A stretch of DNA of 64,000 nucleotides, from NCBI RefSeq assembly GCF_900116145.1, contig NZ_FPAB01000001.1:62001-126000 (forward strand). Direction: 5' to 3'. A model generated the notes under the pieces. The model had not been told where the DNA came from. It worked only from the letters and a program-made list of their open reading frames with translations, and made no database searches. The position numbers were made by a program, and so were the translations under genes. Origin of the DNA: Streptomyces harbinensis. Its GTDB lineage: Bacteria; Actinomycetota; Actinomycetes; Streptomycetales; Streptomycetaceae. Positions 16,677 to 23,710 of this stretch are shown one piece after another. Within the stretch, counting starts at the first letter, position 1. Each line of letters begins with the position of its first letter.

Positions 16677-19604
16677 ATGGCCGAAGGCAAGGGGATCCCG
16701 GTGCGCACGTCCGCCTTGCGGTTCGCCGTGCTCGGCCCGCTACGGGTCAGAAGCGGTGAGACCGACCTGCCGACGGGGAGCCCCCAGCAACGGGCCCTGC
16801 TGGCCGCACTGCTGCTGCGCGGCGGGAGTACCGCCACCGCGCAGGAACTCGTGGACGCGATATGGGGCGAGACACCGCCGCAGCAAGCGGTGGCGGCACT
16901 GCGCACCTACGCCTCACGGCTGCGCAAGGCGCTGGGCACCCGCGCCGACGTCCTGGTCAGCGAACTGGGCGGGTACGCGCTGCGCCGCCGCGAGGACGAC
17001 GAGCTGGACAGCGACCGGCTGGCGGAACTGGCCGCGCGGGCCGAGGCGGCGGCCGGTGCCGGCGATCTGACCCGGGCGCTGGAGCTGTACGGGGCGGCGC
17101 TGGACCTGTGGGACGGCGAGACGCTGGCCGGTGTGCCGGGCCCGGACGCCGACCTGCACCGCGCCCGGTTCTCCGAACAGCGGGTGGTGCTGCTGGAGGC
17201 CCGGCTGGGCGTCGCGCTCCAGGCCGGGCTGCACACCGAGTCGGTCTCCGAACTGACCGCGCTGACCACCACGTACCCGCTGCGGGAGAAGCTGCGCGAG
17301 CTGCTGATGCTGGCGCTGTACCGCAGCGGCCGGCAGGCGGAGGCGCTGGCGGTGTACGCGGACGCGCGGCGTGTCCTCATCGACGAACTGGGCGTGGAGC
17401 CGCGCGCCGAACTGTCGGAGCTGCAACAGCGCATCCTGAGCGCCGACGCCACGCTCGACCAGCCGGCGGACGTCCCGCAGGGCGCGCCCGCGCTGGTACG
17501 TCCGGCGCAGCTGCCCGCCGCCGTACCGGACTTCACCGGGCGGGCGGCGTTCGTCCGCGATCTGGGCCGGGAGCTGGCGGCCTCCGGCGGCGGGGTGATG
17601 GCGGTCTCGGCGGTCGCCGGGATCGGCGGCGTCGGCAAGACGACGCTGGCGGTGCAGGTGGCGCACGCGGCGCGCGAGCACTTCCCGGACGGGCAGTTGT
17701 ACGTCGATCTCCAGGGCGCCGGGGCCTCCCCCAGCGAGCCGGAGGCGGTGCTCGGGGCGTTCCTGCGGGCGCTGGGGGTGGCGGACTCCGCGATCCCCGA
17801 CGGTGTCGCGGAACGGTCGGGGCTCTTCCGGTCGCTGCTGGACGGGCGGCGGGTGCTGACCCTGCTGGACAACGCGCGGGACGCCGCCCAGGTCCGTCCG
17901 CTGCTGCCGGGCACGCCGGGGTGCGCCGCGCTGGTGACCAGCCGGATCCGGATGGTGGACCTGGCGGGCGCCCACCTGGTGGACCTGGACGTGATGAGCC
18001 CGGAGGAGGCGCTCACGCTCTTCACCCGCATCGTGGGACACGAGCGGGTCGGCGCGGAGCGGGACGCGGCGATGGACGTGGTGGGGGCGTGCGGATTCCT
18101 GCCGCTGGCCATCAGGATCGCGGCGGCCCGGCTGGCGGCCCGGCGGACCTGGACGGTGTCGGCGCTGGCCCGCAAGCTCAGCGACGAACGGCGGCGGCTG
18201 GACGAACTCCAGGCCGGCGACCAGGCGGTGGCCGCCACCTTCGAGCTCGGGTACGGGCAGCTGGAGGCCGAACAGGCGCGGGCCTTCCGGCTGCTGGGCC
18301 TGGCCGAGGGCCCGGACATCTCGGTGGCCGCCGCGGCCTCCCTGCTGGACCGGGACCTGCACACCACCGAGGACCTGCTGGAATCCCTGGTGGACACCTC
18401 GCTCCTGGAGTCGGCGGCCCCCGGCCGCTACCGCTTCCACGACCTGGTGCGGCTGTTCGCCCGGGCCTGCGCGGAACGCGACGAACAGCCCCCGGCGGAA
18501 CGGGAGGCCGCGCTGGCGCGGCTGCTGGACTTCTACCTGGCGACGAGCGCGAAGGTGTTCGCCCTGAAGCGGCCCGGCGGCCGGCTGGTGGAGAACCTGG
18601 AGACGACGTACCAGCCGGCGGCGGAGTTCGACAGCGACGAGCAGGCCCAGGACTGGCTGTTCGCCGAGGCGGGCGGGCTGCTCAGCGCCGCGCAGTCGGT
18701 GACCACGTCCCAGCGGGTGCGGTCGGCCGCCGACCTGCTGCTGGTGGCCCGGGGCCTGGCGGAATCGGGCGCGTACTCGCGGCAGTTCGTCGTGGCCTGC
18801 GAGGCGGTACTGGAGGTCGCCCGGCGGCGGGACGACCCGCACGCCCAGGGGCGGGCCCACTTCGCCCTGACGCTCGCGCACAGCCTCGCGGGCCGGTTCG
18901 AACTGGCCGACGAGCACGCGCAGCACGCCATGCTGCTGGGCGTGGCGGCGGAGGACCCGGTGGTGCGGACACAGGCGCCGACCGAGCGGGGGATCATCGC
19001 CTCGTACCAGGGGGACAACAAGGCGGCCGAGAGCTACTTCACCGAGGCCCTGGCGGCCTTCCGCGAGGAGGGCAACCAGGCAGGGGAAGCCAGCGCCCTC
19101 AGCAACCTGTCGCGGGCGCTGGGCGCCCAGGGGCGGGCGGAGGCGGCTGTCGAGGTGGCCAGGCAGGCCCTGACGATCTACCGGAGTCTGGGATCGGTGC
19201 TGCGGCTCGCCAACGGCCACTACGCGCTGGGGATGGCCCTGAGCCGGCGCGGAGCGCACCACGATGCGCTGCGTGAGTTCACCGCTGCCCTGACCATCTT
19301 CGAAGGCAACCGGCAGCCGCTGTGGGTGGGAATGACCCTGCTGCGTCAGGCGGAGTCGCTGCTGGAGACCGGTGGCGCGGCCGAGGCGGCCGTCAAGGCG
19401 GAGAACGCCCTGACCCAGTTGCGGGACATCGGCGGGGACTGGCGCCGTGGGCTGGTACTGACCGTTCTCGGCCGGGCGCTCGACTTCACCGGGCACTCCG
19501 ACCGGGCGAGGGCCTGCTGGGAGCACGCCTTGAGGTTCTTCGAGGAGTCCTCCAGCCCCGAAGCCAAAGAGGTCCGCAACCTTCTGACGTCCACGAGCGT
19601 CTGA
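16677..19604 (+). CDS. afsR: AfsR, global SARP-type regulator of secondary metabolism
   Basis: Cytosolic regulator of 975 residues, close to the roughly 993 residues of S. coelicolor AfsR. The SARP DNA-binding winged helix (about residues 12-100, FAVLGPLRVRSGETDLPTG) and BTAD domain (ending IDELGVEPRAELSELQQRIL) come first. The NB-ARC ATPase has a P-loop GIGGVGKTTL at about 315-324 and SLLDGRRVLTLLDNARD as the Walker B region. The TPR repeats from about residue 640 end the protein. Known biology: AfsK and other kinases phosphorylate AfsR, which then activates afsS. The next gene is the afsS homolog and afsK lies 4 kb away, which supports orthology over a generic SARP. The ATG has AGAGG five bases upstream. 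Confidence 0.88.
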   Translation: MAEGKGIPVRTSALRFAVLGPLRVRSGETDLPTGSPQQRALLAALLLRGGSTATAQELVDAIWGETPPQQAVAALRTYASRLRKALGTRADVLVSELGGYALRRREDDELDSDRLAELAARAEAAAGAGDLTRALELYGAALDLWDGETLAGVPGPDADLHRARFSEQRVVLLEARLGVALQAGLHTESVSELTALTTTYPLREKLRELLMLALYRSGRQAEALAVYADARRVLIDELGVEPRAELSELQQRILSADATLDQPADVPQGAPALVRPAQLPAAVPDFTGRAAFVRDLGRELAASGGGVMAVSAVAGIGGVGKTTLAVQVAHAAREHFPDGQLYVDLQGAGASPSEPEAVLGAFLRALGVADSAIPDGVAERSGLFRSLLDGRRVLTLLDNARDAAQVRPLLPGTPGCAALVTSRIRMVDLAGAHLVDLDVMSPEEALTLFTRIVGHERVGAERDAAMDVVGACGFLPLAIRIAAARLAARRTWTVSALARKLSDERRRLDELQAGDQAVAATFELGYGQLEAEQARAFRLLGLAEGPDISVAAAASLLDRDLHTTEDLLESLVDTSLLESAAPGRYRFHDLVRLFARACAERDEQPPAEREAALARLLDFYLATSAKVFALKRPGGRLVENLETTYQPAAEFDSDEQAQDWLFAEAGGLLSAAQSVTTSQRVRSAADLLLVARGLAESGAYSRQFVVACEAVLEVARRRDDPHAQGRAHFALTLAHSLAGRFELADEHAQHAMLLGVAAEDPVVRTQAPTERGIIASYQGDNKAAESYFTEALAAFREEGNQAGEASALSNLSRALGAQGRAEAAVEVARQALTIYRSLGSVLRLANGHYALGMALSRRGAHHDALREFTAALTIFEGNRQPLWVGMTLLRQAESLLETGGAAEAAVKAENALTQLRDIGGDWRRGLVLTVLGRALDFTGHSDRARACWEHALRFFEESSSPEAKEVRNLLTSTSV

Positions 19605-19642
19605 CTCAGACGAACCGGCAGTACCACCGGCATCACGTCGGG

Positions 19643-19676
19643 CGTTCAGCAAACATTTATCTCCGGCTGACATCTT
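19643..19676 (+). promoter_or_regulatory. candidate AfsR/PhoP box and promoter of afsS
   Basis: CGTTCAG at 19643 and CATTTAT at 19654 are spaced by 11 bp, the period of SARP and PHO-box direct repeats. A possible -10 (CATCTT, 19671-19676) follows ten bases later. AfsR and PhoP are known to compete at the afsS promoter in S. coelicolor. The second repeat is degenerate (four of seven bases), so the call is tentative. Confidence 0.4.
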
Positions 19677-19776
19677 CTGTGGCGGCAGCCGGAACGGGGG
19701 ATGCCGGGCAGGCCGCGCGTACCGCAGGGGGGATGGCGGTGGCCTGCTCTCACCAGCACAAAATGGGGAGATGAAC

Positions 19777-19971
19777 ATGACCAATGTCAAGCCGCTGGCC
19801 GACAACCGCGTCACGGGGGATCCCACCGTTCTGGAGGACAGCCACATCACCTCCGAACCCAAGGGTGGCAAGGTCAAGCCGCTCGAGGACAGCCACATCA
19901 CCTCTGAGCCGGCCGGTGGCAAGGTGAAGCCGCTCGAGGACAGCCACATCACCTCCGAGCCCCTCACGTAA
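19777..19971 (+). CDS. afsS: AfsS-like small repeat protein
   Basis: A 64-residue hydrophilic protein with no signal peptide. It contains three copies of LEDSHITSEP starting at residues 19, 36 and 53 (17-residue period), separated by GGKVKP linkers. A degenerate first copy, LADNRVT, starts at residue 7. S. coelicolor AfsS (63 residues, long annotated as sigma-like) likewise consists of repeats built on an acidic-x-H core and lies directly after afsR. The ATG at 19777 is preferred over the one at 19771 because GGGGAG directly abuts 19771 and is six bases from 19777. AfsS is a pleiotropic activator of antibiotic production whose mechanism is unknown. The DNA repeats (51 bp) could recombine. Confidence 0.8.
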   Translation: MTNVKPLADNRVTGDPTVLEDSHITSEPKGGKVKPLEDSHITSEPAGGKVKPLEDSHITSEPLT

Positions 19972-20143
19972 CCGCCCTTCCAGCAACCACGGACCGGCTG
20001 TGTGCCAGCGCATCGCGGCGCGCGGCCGGTTCTTGCTGTGCCGAGGAGGGCACCTTCCACATACGGCCCCACCCGGGGTGGGTGACACCACGGGCAGGGG
20101 ACTGACGGGGGAATCATCCGTTCACCGATATCAGGAGGCACGT

Positions 20144-20476
20144 ATGACCTTCACGAAGAAGGTGTTCTCGACTCTCGCCCTCGCCACCGCGGTCGTCGGA
20201 GGAACCGCGGCCCAGGCGCTGGCGAGTGACGCGCACGTCAACGCCCCGACCGGTCAGCACCGCATAGCCGAGGCCCCCCTCGAGGACGGGCACATCACCG
20301 GCGGCCAGGTCCTCGAGGACGGCCACATCACCGGTGTCCAGCCCTTGGAGGACGGCCACATCACGGATGTCCGCCCGCTGGAGGACAACCACATCACCGA
20401 CGTCCGGCCCCTGGAGGACGGCCACGCCACCGGCATCCGCCCCCTGGAGGACGGCCACATCACCGGCGCCGGGTGA
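20144..20476 (+). CDS. secreted AfsS-like repeat protein with six LED-x-H-x-T repeats
   Basis: A 110-residue protein with a clear Sec signal peptide: KK charge, hydrophobic VFSTLALATAVVGGTAAQ, and ALA cleavage site after residue 27. The mature part has six repeats beginning at residues 46, 57, 68, 79, 90 and 101, a strict 11-residue (33-bp) period. The core is L-E-D-[G/N]-H-[I/A]-T. The fourth copy (LEDNHIT) links the family to the DNH core of AfsS. The start is firm: AGGAGG ends five bases before the ATG. The gap from afsS is 172 bp and a strong terminator follows, so it may have its own promoter or share that of afsS. I know of no described function. No Cys, Lys or aromatic residue occurs in the repeats. 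Confidence 0.85.
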   Translation: MTFTKKVFSTLALATAVVGGTAAQALASDAHVNAPTGQHRIAEAPLEDGHITGGQVLEDGHITGVQPLEDGHITDVRPLEDNHITDVRPLEDGHATGIRPLEDGHITGAG

Positions 20477-20527
20477 CGGCGGATCCGACCGGTCCGCCGG
20501 CCGGCTGAGACGGCCGGCCGGACCGGT

Positions 20528-20557
20528 GAGGGACGGGCCCTTCGGGGCCCGTCCCTC
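20528..20557 (+). terminator. 13-bp perfect hairpin with TTCG loop
   Basis: The arms at 20528-20540 and 20545-20557 are perfectly complementary around a TTCG tetraloop. It lies 51 bases after the stop of the secreted repeat protein and is a strong terminator for the afsS-like genes. A further GC-rich inverted repeat with one bulge lies just before it (about 20492-20526). Confidence 0.8.
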
Positions 20558-20638
20558 GCGTTTAGCGGTCGTTTATGAGGGGCTGTCATGCTCATACATG
20601 TCCGGCCGCACAGGGGTGCGCGGCCGGTCTCCAAGGGG

Positions 20639-20679
20639 GGATCTGTTCGGCGGTCGCGGGGGAACCGCTGAACAGATCC
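20639..20679. terminator. 16-bp hairpin in the 290-bp gap after the repeat-protein gene
   Basis: The arms at 20639-20654 and 20664-20679 pair over 16 positions with one G-T wobble and a nine-base loop. It could end transcription from either side of the convergent pair or stabilise a transcript. Confidence 0.55.
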
Positions 20680-20688
20680 GGTGCCGAT

Positions 20689-20725
20689 CGGCCCGGGTGG
20701 CGTGGAGGGGGCGCCATCCGGGCCG
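20689..20725 (+). terminator. 14-bp hairpin followed by a short T-rich run
   Basis: The arms at 20689-20702 and 20712-20725 pair with one G-T wobble and are followed by TTCTTCTG on the plus strand. It is the third strong hairpin in a row and lies 41 bases before the end of the convergent membrane-protein gene. No gene is visible in 20477-20766 apart from these structures. Confidence 0.6.
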
Positions 20726-20766
20726 TTCTTCTGTGGGGCTCTTCCGTGGGACGTGGGACGGCCCCC

Positions 20767-22389
20767 TTACGGCACGTACACCGTGACGGCCGGCGGGCCG
20801 GCGTCCACCGGGCCGAACTCCAGCAGTTCGCGGGCGAAGATCCGCCCCCGGCCCGCCGGGTGGAACCCGGACTCCTCGGCGACGGCCGGCGCGGCGGACG
20901 GCGGCAGCGCCAGCACCTCGGCCTCTTCTCGCAGCAGCGGCCCCAGGGCGCTCCCGGCACCGATCCGGGACGGCTCGCCGTCGGTCAGCGTCACGGTCAG
21001 CGCCGCGTAGCCGGGGCCTTCCGCGCGTTCGCTCACCGGCAGGCTGGTGAGGACCAGGGTTCCCGTCCTGCGGTCGCCGTCGTCGGCCGCCCACACCGTC
21101 TCGGCCGACAGCCGCTTCTCCAGCCAGGCCGGCAGGTCGAGCCCGCCCGCCTCCGGGGTGCCGCGCGGCACCCCGTGCAGGACGGCCACCTGTGCCCCGG
21201 ACTCCTCGATGCCGGCCAGCACCTCGTCGGGCGGTGTGCCCGTCACCTCCCAGTTCAGCAGCCGGTACATGCCGCCCGCCGTGTCCACCGGCAGCGGGTC
21301 GGCCGCCGGGCGGGCGGCCCCGGCCAGCGGGGGCACGGCCAGCAGCACGCTGGCCGCCACGACCGGGCCGAACGGCCGCAGCAGCCGGGCCGGGCGTACC
21401 GACTCCCCCGCCGCCCAGCCGAGCCCGATCGCGCCGGCCACCACCAGCCAGGGGCCGGGCACCAGCACCAGCGCGCAGCCCACCCCGCAGCCGGCGCCGG
21501 CCAGCGCCAGGTCGGCGAGCGCGCCGTGTCCGGTGGTCGCCGTGCGCTCCCAGGCGGTCAGGGCGCGGCGCACCACGTACGGCAGCACGGCCAGGGCCAG
21601 CAGCGCCGCCGGGGCGGCGACCGGGGAGGGCAGCAGCGCGAACGTGACGGCCAGCGGCAGCGCGATCGGCACGCCGCGCGGCAGCGGGACGGACAGGGCG
21701 GCGACGCCGATCGCGGTGCCGAGCGTGATCCACACCCCGGCCAGGGTCACCGGTATCCCGGCCCAGACGGCGAGGAACGCCGGGGAGCCCAGCACCGTGT
21801 ACAGGCCGAGGGCCGGTCCCAGCAGTGCCACCTGGATCCCGCCGCCCCGGGCGGGCGGCGGGGTGCCCTGTGCGGTGGCCCAGGCGCCCGCGGCCAGCGA
21901 GCCGGTCAGGACGAGCGCGAGGACGGTGGCGAGCGCGCCGCCCCGCCACAGCGGGTCCCACAGGTCGCCGAACAGCCGCAGGGTCACATCGGCGGCCACC
22001 GCCAGCGCGAGAGCGCGCGCCACCCGCCCGGCGCCGTCCTCGGCGGCGGCGGACAGCCGGCGCACCAGCAGGACGAGCGTGGCCAGGGCGACGGCGAGCG
22101 TCACCCCGACGAGGGGGGCGACCCGCAGCGGCTCCGCGATCAGCAGGGTCCACAGCGCGGCCAGCGCGCCGAGAGCGGCGGGCAGGGACCGCCGGGGGCC
22201 CAGCCACCACGTCAGCGGCCCGGCCACGGCGGCGGCGGCCACGGCCGGCAGCAGGACGGGCAGCTCGGCGGGGGACGCGCCGACCACGGTCAGCGTCAGC
22301 CGCACGAGAGGAAGGGTGACCAGCGAGACCACGGCGGTGATCAGGGTGAGCGCGGTGGGCGTGGCCCGCGCGGTGGTAAAGGGCACCAT
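20767..22389 (-). CDS. multi-pass membrane protein with degenerate endonuclease/phosphatase-like C-terminus
   Basis: Protein of 540 residues: about 11 hydrophobic segments fill the first 360 residues and a soluble domain of about 180 residues ends it. The C-terminal domain shows patterns of the endonuclease/exonuclease/phosphatase fold: YRLLNWEVTG, EVLAGIEESGAQVAVLHGVP and GTLVLTSLPVSE. The layout recalls CWH43/PGAP2IP-type membrane-linked EEP proteins, but I cannot see the catalytic Asp-Asn or His, so activity is doubtful. The ATG at 22389 is chosen because hydrophobic sequence begins directly after it; an in-frame ATG at 22425 is also possible. It is convergent with the AfsS-like genes. The function is unknown. 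Confidence 0.7.
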   Translation of the reverse strand: MVPFTTARATPTALTLITAVVSLVTLPLVRLTLTVVGASPAELPVLLPAVAAAAVAGPLTWWLGPRRSLPAALGALAALWTLLIAEPLRVAPLVGVTLAVALATLVLLVRRLSAAAEDGAGRVARALALAVAADVTLRLFGDLWDPLWRGGALATVLALVLTGSLAAGAWATAQGTPPPARGGGIQVALLGPALGLYTVLGSPAFLAVWAGIPVTLAGVWITLGTAIGVAALSVPLPRGVPIALPLAVTFALLPSPVAAPAALLALAVLPYVVRRALTAWERTATTGHGALADLALAGAGCGVGCALVLVPGPWLVVAGAIGLGWAAGESVRPARLLRPFGPVVAASVLLAVPPLAGAARPAADPLPVDTAGGMYRLLNWEVTGTPPDEVLAGIEESGAQVAVLHGVPRGTPEAGGLDLPAWLEKRLSAETVWAADDGDRRTGTLVLTSLPVSERAEGPGYAALTVTLTDGEPSRIGAGSALGPLLREEAEVLALPPSAAPAVAEESGFHPAGRGRIFARELLEFGPVDAGPPAVTVYVP

Positions 22390-22571
22390 GGCCGCTGACC
22401 CTAGCCGGTGCGGAGCGGTGCCCATCCCCCGAGGTCAGCCCCCGGGGTCGGCTTCCGGCGGCGGGGCCCGGCCCCGTCAACGGGGCGCGGAGGGCGGTGA
22501 GTCGGCCAACCGCCGGGGCGGGCGGTTCCGCCCCGGGTGCGAGAAGGCCCGAACCGGCTTACGGTCGAGAG

Positions 22572-23153
22572 ATGATACGCAACGTGTTCGGGGCCGTGCT
22601 CGCCGTCCTCGGGGCGGCAGCGGTCCTTCTCGGTGTCTTCCAGGACTGGTACGGGTCTCGCACCGGCCGGTCGTTCCGGATCACTCAGCTCTTCACGGAC
22701 GTCGGCATCACCGGGGACAAGGCGGCGCTCTTCAACGGCCTGTTCCTGGTGATGCTGGTGGCCGCGGTGATCGCGGCGCTGGCGCTGGTCTTCCGGTCGG
22801 GGTGGCTGGCGCTGCTCGCCGCCGTGCTGGTGCTCGGGTTCACCATCCTGTGGATGGTGCGGCAGTACCAGATCGCCGACAGCCTGACCTTCGGCGAGGG
22901 CGGCCTCGGCTGGGGCTGGGCCAGCACCATGATCGGCGGTGTTCTGCTGCTGCTCTCGGCCGCGGCCATGTTCGGCGCCGGTGGCGCGGGGGCCGGGCAC
23001 GGCCGGCACGCGCGTCCGCGCCGTGGCCGGTACGAGGAGCCGGAGCCCGGGCACGGCGAGGTCGTCGAAGGCCCCTGGGACACGGGCCAGGCGCCCCCGC
23101 CCCGGCACCACCCCGGTGAGGGCGAGGGCGGCCGGGGACGGGACGCGGCGTAG
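22572..23153 (+). CDS. four-helix membrane protein with charged tail
   Basis: Hypothetical membrane protein of 193 residues. Hydrophobic segments are VFGAVLAVLGAAAVLLGVF, LFLVMLVAAVIAALALVF, LALLAAVLVLGFTILWMV and STMIGGVLLLLSAAAMFG. The first extracytoplasmic loop contains FQDWYGSRTGRSFRITQLF. The last 55 residues are a hydrophilic Gly/Pro/His/Arg-rich cytoplasmic tail. The ATG at 22572 follows a weak GAGAG site. The gene lies between the minus-strand membrane protein and the lipoprotein/afsK pair, with which it converges. I do not recognise a family with a known role. Confidence 0.7.
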   Translation: MIRNVFGAVLAVLGAAAVLLGVFQDWYGSRTGRSFRITQLFTDVGITGDKAALFNGLFLVMLVAAVIAALALVFRSGWLALLAAVLVLGFTILWMVRQYQIADSLTFGEGGLGWGWASTMIGGVLLLLSAAAMFGAGGAGAGHGRHARPRRGRYEEPEPGHGEVVEGPWDTGQAPPPRHHPGEGEGGRGRDAA

Positions 23154-23180
23154 CCGCCGCCCCGCCCCCGGCCGGGCGGC

Positions 23181-23684
23181 TCAGCCGATACGGATCAGGC
23201 TGTCGATGTAGCCGCCCCAGGCCTCACCGTCCCAGCCGATGTAGAGGCGGTTGCCCTCCGGGCTCAGCTCCAGGGTGCCGCGGACCCGCTTGGTGTTCTC
23301 GACCTCGCAGTCCAGCTCGATGACCGGTTCCGCGCTGTCCGGCTCGGACACCGTGCCGGGGCAGCTGAGCGGGCCGGTGGTCTCCACCGTCCCGCCGGTG
23401 ATGGTCAGGGTCTCGATGTCGTTGTCGTCGACGATCGACTCCCAGACGCCGTCGAGACCGTCGCCCTCGATGGAGCGTGCCTCGTCCTCGGCGTGCTCCC
23501 GCGCCCGTTCGGTCTCGTCCGCGTCGCCGTCCGCGCCGTCGCCCTCGCCGGCCCCGGTCTCCTGCTGCTCCTGCTGCTGGTCGTTCTGCGCGTCGCCGTC
23601 ACCGTCGTCGCTGCCGCAGGCACTCAGCAGGAGCACGGCGGCGGCAGCCGCCGCCGTCAGTCGCGCTGTTCCTCGTATGCGCAT
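23181..23684 (-). CDS. lipoprotein downstream of afsK
   Basis: Exported lipoprotein of 167 residues with lipobox LLSAC. A very acidic linker rich in Asp, Gln and Glu follows. The C-terminal domain of about 95 residues contains GVWESIVDDNDIETLTITGG, two Cys (LSCPGTV and LDCEVEN) likely to form a disulfide, and RLYIGWDGEAWGGY. The gene starts 26 bp after the stop of afsK, so the two form an operon. This makes a role near the kinase at the membrane plausible, though it is inference. It does not resemble what I recall of KbpA, the AfsK inhibitor. Confidence 0.78.
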   Translation of the reverse strand: MRIRGTARLTAAAAAAVLLLSACGSDDGDGDAQNDQQQEQQETGAGEGDGADGDADETERAREHAEDEARSIEGDGLDGVWESIVDDNDIETLTITGGTVETTGPLSCPGTVSEPDSAEPVIELDCEVENTKRVRGTLELSPEGNRLYIGWDGEAWGGYIDSLIRIG

Positions 23685-23710
23685 GTGGTCCCCGTCGGTC
23701 CCTTCACTCG

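Noticed and set aside
20114..20458. Minus-strand frame with repeated V-A-V-L-Q-G units
   Set aside because: It is the mirror of the coding repeats of the secreted protein and has no ribosome binding site.
19840..20470. Possible CRISPR array from short regular DNA repeats
   Set aside because: The repeats are 33 or 51 bp, multiples of three, lie inside two well-started genes and encode LEDxHxT; there are no unique spacers and no cas genes.
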